DNA from: an uncultured Acetatifactor sp. | Lineage (GTDB): Bacteria; Bacillota; Clostridia; Lachnospirales; Lachnospiraceae | DNA: 64,000 nt | Reading direction: 5' to 3' | Assembly (NCBI GenBank): GCA_910585615.1 | Contig: CAJUFO010000004.1 | Location: 62,001-126,000 of the forward strand | In this document: positions 57,601 through 64,000 of the stretch, in pieces | Layout of the letters: each line of letters opens with the position of its first letter | Numbering within the stretch: position 1 is the stretch's first letter | The notes under the pieces: model-generated | Told to the model about the DNA's origin: nothing | Database searches by the model: none | What the model saw: the letters and a program-made list of their open reading frames with translations, nothing else | Program-made: the position numbers and the translations under genes

Positions 57601-58356
57601 CTATGTATCCGTCTTCATTCTTTCAAAGACATATTCCGTCTCCGTGGACAATTCCTCCCGGAATGCGTACCCCAGCCTCCTGTACCGCTTGAGCTCCTCA
57701 GGTTCCTCTATCTTTTCCTCTGCCAGGAACCGCACCATGTCGCCCCTGGCCATCTTGGCGTAAGTCCCCTTCGTCACCAGCTTTCCGTCCGATTCCTCGC
57801 AGAAGGTAATGGTAATGAACCTGTCCTTCTCTGTCAGGTATCTCTCGACGCATTTCGAATATTCTTTGGAGGCAAGGTTTATCAAAAGCCCGCTGCTGTC
57901 CCGAACCGCCTGATACAGCCTGTTTCCCCAGAATTCATACAGATTCTTGTGTCCGCCCACAGCGGCCTTTGCCTGCATTTCCAGCCGGTAGGGCACAACG
58001 CCGTCCATGGGCCGCAGCACGCCGTAAAATGCCGACAGTATCCGCAGATGCTCCTGCACATATTCGTACTGTTCCCTCTCAAATACGGCGGGTGCCATAT
58101 ACTGGTAGGCAATCCCTTCGTAGGCCAGCACTGCCGGGGTCAGATTCCGCCGCAAGTCCATATGTGCAATGCGGTCAAAATTCTCCCTGGCAATGCTGTC
58201 GTTGCATTTCCAAAGGCCTTGCAGCTCTTCTCCGGACTGCCCCCGCAGCCAGGAAAGAAGGCCGTCAGCCTGCTCCACGAACTGCGGCAGCCCCAAAGGC
58301 TCCAGGCTGTCCGTATCCACCTTCATCTTCTTGGCCGGTGACAAAATAATCTTCAT
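57601..58356 (-). CDS. yaaA: Peroxide stress protein YaaA (DUF328/UPF0246)
   Basis: 251 residues, full family length. Starts MKIILSPAKKMK, contains YRLEMQAKA, NLYEFWGNRL and NLASKEYSK, the family's DNA-binding-like core, and ends near RRLGYAFREEL. YaaA limits free iron and DNA damage under hydrogen peroxide stress. A peroxiredoxin gene follows upstream on the same strand (62-base gap), consistent with an oxidative-stress pair. Confidence 0.93.
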   Translation of the reverse strand: MKIILSPAKKMKVDTDSLEPLGLPQFVEQADGLLSWLRGQSGEELQGLWKCNDSIARENFDRIAHMDLRRNLTPAVLAYEGIAYQYMAPAVFEREQYEYVQEHLRILSAFYGVLRPMDGVVPYRLEMQAKAAVGGHKNLYEFWGNRLYQAVRDSSGLLINLASKEYSKCVERYLTEKDRFITITFCEESDGKLVTKGTYAKMARGDMVRFLAEEKIEEPEELKRYRRLGYAFREELSTETEYVFERMKTDT

Positions 58357-58418
58357 CGCGTCTCCCTGTAAGCTTTCCGCGCCCTTGATTTTGCGGGCTT
58401 AGAAAATCTTCATTCCGT

Positions 58419-58871
58419 TCACACTTCGTTCAGCATCTTCTCCGGGTCCTCCGCCGCCTTTACCTTGTCATTGGCCTTGATGATAATGCCCTCCTCGTCA
58501 ATCAGGTAGGTGGTGCGCACCACGCCCATGGAAACCTTGCCGTAATTCTTCTTCTCCTTCCACACATCGTAGGCTTCGATGACCTTCCGCTCCGGGTCGG
58601 CCAGCAGCGTGAACGCCAGGCCGTACTTTTCCTCGAACTTCTTGTGGGATGCCACCGTGTCCTTGCTGACTCCCAGCACCACCGCTCCCTTTTCCGTAAA
58701 CTGGGGATACCGCTCCGAAAAGCCGCAGGCCTGTTTGGTGCATCCCGGGGTGTTGTCCTTGGGGTAGAAATACAGGATCACCTTCTTCCCTGCGTAATCC
58801 GACAATTTGTGCATCTCCCCGTTCTGATCCGGCAGCTCGAAATCCGGCGCCTTTGTTCCTGTCTCCAACAT
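58419..58871 (-). CDS. bcp: Thiol peroxidase, Bcp/PrxQ type
   Basis: 150 residues from ATG 58871, with GGAGG eight bases upstream (an ATG five codons earlier overlaps the ribosome site). Peroxidatic Cys in DNTPGCTKQACGF with the resolving Cys five residues later, the atypical 2-Cys arrangement of PrxQ. Cytoplasmic reduction of peroxides using thioredoxin. Clustered with yaaA and recQ. Confidence 0.93.
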   Translation of the reverse strand: MLETGTKAPDFELPDQNGEMHKLSDYAGKKVILYFYPKDNTPGCTKQACGFSERYPQFTEKGAVVLGVSKDTVASHKKFEEKYGLAFTLLADPERKVIEAYDVWKEKKNYGKVSMGVVRTTYLIDEEGIIIKANDKVKAAEDPEKMLNEV

Positions 58872-58938
58872 ACTTTTTTCCTCCATTTATGCTCTGTCAT
58901 CGCTACATTTTTGTCATTACATATTATTACATTTATCG

Positions 58939-61086
58939 CTACATCTCTATCAGGCCATGCTTTTTCAGCCTGGCTTTGATGCCGCCTCTGGTCCTGCTGT
59001 GTTGCCTGGCCATTTCCGCCATAGTCATTCCATCCTGGAACTCCTGCTTCAGCCGCTCGTCCTCCTCCGCGCTCCAGGCCGCGCCCGCCCCGTCCGGACG
59101 GTTCCTCGCCCGGTTGAACTCCGCTCTGTCGAACTTTGGCTTGGCAGAAGATTTCAATTCCTGTCGCCCGGAAAGCTTGCCATCCCCGTCGCCGTCCGCC
59201 TCATCCTCCCGGGCCTGGATGGTTGTCACCGAATGGGGATGGGATTCCGCAAAGGACGCTATGGCGCTTAGGAACCTGTCCCCGTATTTCTCCTGCTTCC
59301 TCTCCCCCACGCCGGAGACTTTCACTAAATCTTCTGCGGTTTTCGGCAGTTTTATGCACATGTCAATCAGCGTCTTGTCATTGAAGATGATATACGGCGG
59401 CAGCGACTCCTCTCTGGCGATTTCCAGGCGGAGCTTGCGCAGCGCTTCGAACAGGTCGTAGCCTACGGAGGTAAGGGCGTCCGTGCTCCTGCGGGGAGCC
59501 TTCTTTTTCTCCGAGTTCCTTCCGTCCAGGCTCCTCTCCGGTTCCTTCTCCTGGTAAATGCGCATCATCACCCGGGTGCTTTCATCCCGCAGAGGGGCGA
59601 TGTCCCCCATCTTCAGCACGCTGTACTGCTCCTGTGTCTGGTATAGATAGCCCTCCTCCACCATCTGGCTGATCAGGCTCCGCAATTGGGGCTCCCTGTA
59701 GTCCTTCAGCGCCCCGTATGTCTTATACTCCACGGTGCCCAGCTCCCGCAGTCTTGCCCTGTCCGCCCCCATCAGAGTCCCCAGGACGATGGTGAGCCCA
59801 TAGCGGCCCTTTGTCTCCGCCACGCAGTTGATGACCTGTTTGGCCTGGGCTGTCATGTCCTGCTCCTGGTATTCCCGGTGGCAGTTGCCGCAGTTGTCGC
59901 AGGGCGTGACGGCCTTTTCCCCGAAATAGTTGAGGATGTAGTTGCGCAGGCACCCGGCAGTCCGGCAGTACCCCTCCATGACCTGAAGGCGGCGCATGTC
60001 CCGCTGCTTTATCAGCTCCGCCTCCTCCTCGTCCAGGCCCGAGAAGTCCTTTTTCTCCAGCAGGAACCTGTCGATGACCATATCCTGGGCCGAGAAGAGC
60101 AGGATGCACTGGGACGGCTCCCCGTCCCGCCCGGCGCGGCCGGCCTCCTGATAGTAGTTCTCCATGCTCTGGGGCATGTTGTAGTGGATGACGTATCTCA
60201 CGTTTGACTTGTCGATGCCCATGCCGAAAGCGTTGGTGGCTATGATGACAGGGGCGCGGTCATAGATGAAGTCGTCCTGGCTCTTCTTCCTGGCCTCATT
60301 GTCCATGCCCGCATGGTATCTGGTGACGGGGACGCCCCTTTTGAACAGGGTCTCGAAAAGCTTGTCCACATTCTTCCGGGTGGCACAGTAGATGATGCCG
60401 CTGTCCTCCGGGTGGGCCGCTATGTAGTCTATTATGAATTCGTCTTTCTTCCGGATGCTCTCCACCCGGTAATACAGGTTCTCCCTGTCGAAGCCTGTCA
60501 CTGCCACATAGGGGTCGATGAGGCTTAAGATGCACAGGATGTCCTCCTTCACCTCCTCCGTGGCTGTGGCGGTAAAGGCGCTGACGATGGGCCTTTTCGG
60601 GAGGTTTCGGATGAAGTCCACGATTTTCAGATAGCTGGGGCGGAAGTCCTGTCCCCACTGGGAGATGCAGTGGGCCTCGTCCACGGTCACAATGGAGATT
60701 TCCACGTTTCCCGCAAATTCCAGAAAGTCATAGCTTTCCAGCCGCTCCGGGGCTACGTAGACAATCTTGTAGGCACCCTCCGCCGCAAGGGCCAGCGCAC
60801 GTCTAATCTGCCCCTCTGTCAGGGAGGAATTGATGAACGCAGCGTGGATGCCCACCTCGTTCAGGGCCTTTACCTGATCCTGCATCAGGGAGATCAGGGG
60901 CGATATCACTAAACAAACGCCGGGCAGCATCAGCGCCGGAACCTGATAGCATATGGACTTGCCCGCGCCTGTGGGCATGATGGCAAGCACGTCACGGCCT
61001 GCCGTGATGGACGCTATGATGTCTTCCTGGCCTTTCCGGAAGGAGTCATAGCCGAAGAAATGTTTTAGGGCTTCTCTTGCGGTCAT
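58939..61086 (-). CDS. recQ: ATP-dependent DNA helicase RecQ
   Basis: 715 residues. Walker A MPTGAGKS (37-44), DEAH box (136-139), helicase motif VI QEAGRAGRDG, zinc-binding Cys cluster of the RQC region (CLRNY...CDNCGNC), winged helix, HRDC domain at about 530-605 and a C-terminal helix-turn-helix-like tail (EMARQHSRTRGGIKARLKKH) after a charged linker. Unwinds recombination intermediates and stalled forks. AGGAG lies ten bases before the start. Confidence 0.95.
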   Translation of the reverse strand: MTAREALKHFFGYDSFRKGQEDIIASITAGRDVLAIMPTGAGKSICYQVPALMLPGVCLVISPLISLMQDQVKALNEVGIHAAFINSSLTEGQIRRALALAAEGAYKIVYVAPERLESYDFLEFAGNVEISIVTVDEAHCISQWGQDFRPSYLKIVDFIRNLPKRPIVSAFTATATEEVKEDILCILSLIDPYVAVTGFDRENLYYRVESIRKKDEFIIDYIAAHPEDSGIIYCATRKNVDKLFETLFKRGVPVTRYHAGMDNEARKKSQDDFIYDRAPVIIATNAFGMGIDKSNVRYVIHYNMPQSMENYYQEAGRAGRDGEPSQCILLFSAQDMVIDRFLLEKKDFSGLDEEEAELIKQRDMRRLQVMEGYCRTAGCLRNYILNYFGEKAVTPCDNCGNCHREYQEQDMTAQAKQVINCVAETKGRYGLTIVLGTLMGADRARLRELGTVEYKTYGALKDYREPQLRSLISQMVEEGYLYQTQEQYSVLKMGDIAPLRDESTRVMMRIYQEKEPERSLDGRNSEKKKAPRRSTDALTSVGYDLFEALRKLRLEIAREESLPPYIIFNDKTLIDMCIKLPKTAEDLVKVSGVGERKQEKYGDRFLSAIASFAESHPHSVTTIQAREDEADGDGDGKLSGRQELKSSAKPKFDRAEFNRARNRPDGAGAAWSAEEDERLKQEFQDGMTMAEMARQHSRTRGGIKARLKKHGLIEM

Positions 61087-61151
61087 TCTGTCTCTAATTC
61101 TCCTCTGTCATTCTGGGATTTTCTGTGGCGCACCGGCCTGGACACCCGGAA

Positions 61152-61252
61152 CCGCTCCGTCCGGGCTCCGCGCTGTCCGGGAGCCACACTGTCTGGGTGG
61201 TCGCGCTATCCGGGAGCTGCACTGTCCGGGTTCCTCAATGATCCGGGCTCAG
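61152..61252. repeat. Degenerate ~17-bp tandem repeats between recQ and kptA
   Basis: About six imperfect units of the form CTGTCCGGGAGCCGCAC between 61152 and 61252; the last runs into the kptA stop. No protein is encoded. Confidence 0.6.
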
Positions 61253-61827
61253 GTATGTGGAACCGAGCCGATTTCCTGTTCCTGCAGCTCCATTTCCTCA
61301 TAGTACCCCGGCGCTACCATTTTCGTGAGCCATACGCCGTTCTCTGACAGATAGAACGGGCATCCGGTTCTGTACATTTCACCGCTGTGTACCTTTAAGA
61401 CCACCGGCTCCCCGTGACGTCTCCCCACGGTCAGGGCAGTCTTTCCATCCTTTGACAAGTGCACATAGAGACGGCTCATGGGCTTTATGCCCTCCGCCCT
61501 TATGGCTTCCAGTAACGCCGCGGCAGTACCGTGGTACAGGAATTCCGGCGGCTCCTGCTCCTTCAGCTCCACGTCCACCGGTATGCTGTGGCCCTGGTTC
61601 GCCCGGATCAGGGTCTTATCCTGGTTGAAGCTGTACCTCATCTTCTTGTCCGTGGCAACAATCTCCTCCAGCATATCCCTGTCGATTTCCCTGCCGGTGC
61701 CGGCGACTCCCGCCAGCAGCTCCTCCACGTCGGCCCATCCGTGCTCGTCCAAGGTGATGTGGGCTTCCTGGGGCCTGTGGCGCAGAATCATGCTTATGTA
61801 TATGCTCAGTCTGTCCAATTTTCCCAT
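61249..61827 (-). CDS. kptA: RNA 2'-phosphotransferase (Tpt1/KptA)
   Basis: 192 residues. N-terminal winged helix with SMILRHRPQ, then SFNQDKTLIRANQGHS, YHGT and RLYVHLSKDG, and GVWLTKMVAPGYY: the Arg-His-Arg-Arg catalytic set of the NAD+-dependent enzymes that remove an internal RNA 2'-phosphate. Its role in bacteria without tRNA splicing is unclear; repair or an ADP-ribosyltransferase-like function is suspected. GGAAGGAAG lies before the start. Confidence 0.93.
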   Translation of the reverse strand: MGKLDRLSIYISMILRHRPQEAHITLDEHGWADVEELLAGVAGTGREIDRDMLEEIVATDKKMRYSFNQDKTLIRANQGHSIPVDVELKEQEPPEFLYHGTAAALLEAIRAEGIKPMSRLYVHLSKDGKTALTVGRRHGEPVVLKVHSGEMYRTGCPFYLSENGVWLTKMVAPGYYEEMELQEQEIGSVPHT

Positions 61828-61872
61828 ATGGCATCGCTTCCTTCCAAAGCCGTCCTTCTTTCGCGCCTGGCC

Positions 61873-62805
61873 CTATATCTTTTTCACGTAATTGTAATGG
61901 CTCTTGGTGACGAGGTAATAGCGTTCCCCCGGTTCCTTCCCAAATCTCTCTGCCAGGGCCTTTCGATATTTGGCCTTATTCTTCTTAGGGCCGCTCAGGA
62001 TAGCCTGGTACAGCTCCTCCGCGTCGTCCGCGGCCCAGCCGTTCCTGTGCGCCAGGAGCCTGACATAATTCACACCCCTCTCGTGCCTGTCCTCCAGCAG
62101 CAGCCCTCGCAGCGTCTCCTTGTCTTCTTCGTCCAGATCCCTGAGCCGCCGGTACTCCTCTGCGCCTGCCGTCATGCCCTCAAAGGCGGTCAGCGCTCCG
62201 TACAGCAGGCCATTATCCATGATGTCCACCGATTTCAATAATGCATGGAGGAAATCCTCGTCGGACGCAGCTTTCTCTGGCTCCTCCAGGGCCGCTTCCC
62301 TTTCCCCGCGGAACGGCCCTGCCGCAGGGATCGCCTCCCCTGGCTCTTCTGTCCTCTTCGCCATAACTGTTCCCTTTTTGGATATGGCGATTCCCCTTTC
62401 CTTCCAATATCGGACTACACAGTTGTAACCGTTGTCCCTGGAGACGATGATGTATTCGGCGGCCTCCCCTTTGGAAATCTTCGCCCCAAGCTCGGTGACG
62501 AGCTGGAAGTCCAGGGCATTATTCCCCTCAAAGCATCTTATCCACTGCACCCTGCCCATGCCGTGCCGCATCAGCTTGTACACGCGCTCGCAGTTTATGT
62601 GGGTGCTCTTGCCTGTGTAGAATACGAAAATGGCGTCCCGCTGGTCTATGGTGTCCAGAAGGTCTACCCATTCATCGCTGATGTTCTCGCTGTCTATCAG
62701 GTATATCCTGTCGTATGCCGTGGGCGCCTCGGAAGGGTTCTCTTCCGTCTCCGACGCTTCGCCTGCCGAATCAATCGCAGTCTGTGTCACAAGGTTCTCT
62801 TCCAT
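61873..62805 (-). CDS. PIN-like domain protein
   Basis: 310 residues. After an acidic 28-residue N-terminus, a PIN-like fold: YLIDSENISDEW, IFVFYTGKS, CFEGNNALDFQLV and EYIIVSRDNGYN supply the acidic metal-binding residues seen in this Clostridia family. The C-terminal half is helical with a basic end (KKNKAKYRKALAERFGK), likely binding RNA. Possible RNase; no antitoxin partner is adjacent. AGGAGAG precedes the start. Confidence 0.8.
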   Translation of the reverse strand: MEENLVTQTAIDSAGEASETEENPSEAPTAYDRIYLIDSENISDEWVDLLDTIDQRDAIFVFYTGKSTHINCERVYKLMRHGMGRVQWIRCFEGNNALDFQLVTELGAKISKGEAAEYIIVSRDNGYNCVVRYWKERGIAISKKGTVMAKRTEEPGEAIPAAGPFRGEREAALEEPEKAASDEDFLHALLKSVDIMDNGLLYGALTAFEGMTAGAEEYRRLRDLDEEDKETLRGLLLEDRHERGVNYVRLLAHRNGWAADDAEELYQAILSGPKKNKAKYRKALAERFGKEPGERYYLVTKSHYNYVKKI

Positions 62806-63173
62806 AAATTCATTCTCTCCTCAATTATTTTTTAAAGGATGCGGGGACGCTTTTCTGCCATAAAAATAGCTTTTTCCATGGAATGCATTTTTTCCATGGA
62901 ATGCCTCTCTTTTATGGAATGCCCCTCTTCCATCATAAAGCATGGCACAATCTCTCCATTGCACTCTGTCGATTTCAGTTCTCTGGGTACAGGCTGCCGC
63001 CCGGCAGAAAATTCGGAACAATGGAATACCCTTCCCGAGCCTTCCATTGCCATGAATTACAGAAACAGCACTACCGCCTTCAGAATGCTTCAGACTTTTA
63101 TTCCCTGCTTCTATTAGGGTAACATGGCCAGGGCGGAATTGCAAGGGAAAATTTCAGAGAATGCCTGGGAAAT
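62806..63173. other. Intergenic region with short direct repeats
   Basis: No supported gene. At 62871-62930 three tandem units share the core CCATGGAATGC or ATGGAATGC. The rest is unremarkable. Confidence 0.5.
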
Positions 63174-63678
63174 ATGACGTGCAGTTGTCATATTCAATGT
63201 GGTATAGTTTCGGAAGACCTGTTTCGGGAATTTCTGTACGCAGGGGGAGTGCGTCGCCGCAGGGATATGCGTGCTGCGCCTCCTGGCGTCCGTCCGGCCT
63301 GTGGATGAGGCATGGATAGATAAGCTGCTGGGGCCTCTGGGGGAGAGGTTCCTTGCCTTCGGGCCCGGGCAGGCGGCGTCCCAGAAAGGGATTCCCCTCT
63401 CCTATCTGCTGATGGCCTTCACGGATATCGACAATGAGAAGACGCGGAGCCTCCTTGGGCAGAAAAAGGAATGGCTGGTGCAGCTCCTGAGAAAAGGGTG
63501 GATTACCGGACAGCTGTCCAACGGCAAAATCTCCGACGGTGATACCTATAATCTGCTCGGCAAATATATCATCCGGAACGCGGTCTGTACTCTGCCGGAG
63601 TATCCTGAGAAGGAAAGGTACAGGATTTATGTGGATGACGCAGAAGGACGATGCTACTGCGATATACCATGGAAGTAG
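63174..63678 (+). pseudogene. Hypothetical gene, probably frameshifted
   Basis: The frame from 63271 to 63678 encodes 135 protein-like residues (for example LLGPLGERFLAFGPGQAA, DNEKTRSLLGQKKEWLVQLL) but starts at a GTG without a ribosome site. Just upstream, in another frame from ATG 63174, the sequence reads SEDLFREFLYAGGVRRRRDM, also protein-like, and the two frames meet around 63262-63275. I read them as one gene broken by a frameshift or sequence error. No family recognised; no signal peptide or membrane segment. Confidence 0.45.
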
Positions 63679-63682
63679 GGAA

Positions 63683-63817
63683 TGCCCGCCTTCCATACTC
63701 TGGCTGCTGGAAACCGGAAATCCGGCAGTGCGGCACAGAACCAGGTCAGAGCCGCTTGGCCAGGAGGACGACCCGGGCGAAGCCTTCTGGTGGATTGCCA
63801 ATCAGTATCCTGGGTGA
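63683..63817 (+). pseudogene. Small gene fragment
   Basis: In a third frame, PPSILWLLETGNPAVRHRTR followed by EPLGQEDDPGEAFWWIANQYPG and TGA. It resembles the helical opening of HEAT- or prenyltransferase-like proteins, but there is no start and nothing follows. Low certainty. Confidence 0.28.
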
Positions 63818-63863
63818 TATGCGCCTTTCTTTTCTGTTGTTCCCTAATCGGATTCTCTCCGGC

Positions 63864-64000
63864 CTAGATAAGCGCGGCAGCATATTCGCTTATCCCATAA
63901 CCAAGCAGCTTCATGATTTTCAGTTCGTCTTCCGCATCTGTAACGGCGTTATGCGTCTCGCGGTATCTGTTGTTCCTGCTCAGCATTTTCAGGATATCTT
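63864..64000 (-). CDS. C-terminal end of a DEDDh (DnaQ-type) 3'-5' exonuclease, cut by window edge
   Basis: The last 44 codons of a frame that enters from beyond base 64000. The segment ETHNAVTDAEDELKIMKLLG carries the conserved His and final Asp of motif Exo III (H-x4-D) of DEDDh exonucleases such as DnaQ or ExoX. Stop TAG at 63866-63864. Only this end is visible, so the subfamily is open. Confidence 0.75.
   Translation of the reverse strand, partial: DILKMLSRNNRYRETHNAVTDAEDELKIMKLLGYGISEYAAALI

Overview
The window comes from a GC-rich Lachnospiraceae-type Clostridia genome. Evidence: AGGAGG-type ribosome sites before nearly every gene, two BceRS-BceAB-type modules, an LplA/B/C-type sugar importer with a membrane AraC regulator, a CD3324-family small protein, an AgrC/AgrA-like pair, a DUF3887 lipoprotein and YhfC. 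I see no rRNA, tRNA or CRISPR array. The genus is inference.

Layout. 1-3.1 kb: the end of a hybrid sensor kinase and a MATE exporter. 3.3-12.6 kb: a leftward sugar operon (two permeases, lipoprotein binder, membrane AraC regulator, unclassified glycosidase-like enzyme, MFS carrier). 13-19 kb: a YdeI-like gene and a first Bce-type module, with an AT-richer foreign-looking gene between kinase and transporter. 19.2-28.6 kb: a small charged protein, a paired ABC exporter, a CD3324-family gene, a NEW3/ABC-2 operon and a single-gene ABC exporter. 28.6-31.7 kb: an AT-rich island described below. 31.8-38.1 kb: an ABC-2 exporter operon with a long attenuator-like leader, then an MBOAT/SGNH acetylation pair; two inverted 100-bp repeats frame the ABC and MBOAT part. 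38.1-39.2 kb: a group II intron remnant and a broken Rpn gene. 39-45.6 kb: AraC, GNAT, peptidase E, XRE, UroD-like and AraC genes. 45.8-50.4 kb: a second Bce-type module. 51-58.9 kb: YitT, aminotransferase, lipoprotein, YhfC, Agr-like pair, YaaA and a peroxiredoxin. 59-64 kb: RecQ, KptA, a PIN protein, broken ORFs and the end of a DEDDh exonuclease.

The most interesting locus is 26.9-31.7 kb. A 652-residue TPR-type XRE regulator with two HTH-like segments lies tail-to-tail with a 31-codon exported-peptide gene. That gene is divergent from a 38-codon, three-cysteine peptide resembling a RiPP precursor. A 19-bp inverted repeat between the two small genes carries the -35 box of each promoter. 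Behind the precursor lie an intrinsic terminator, an internally deleted radical-SAM/SPASM maturase and an ABC exporter. I read this as a pheromone-controlled RiPP cassette whose maturase has decayed.

Other points needing checks: a one-base G-tract slip that fuses the second response regulator to its kinase; a hairpin between Shine-Dalgarno and start codon of the second Bce ATPase; a short leader ORF plus terminators before the ABC-2 operon; and a group II intron 5' end abutting a terminator. Function calls rest on motif reading without database searches.
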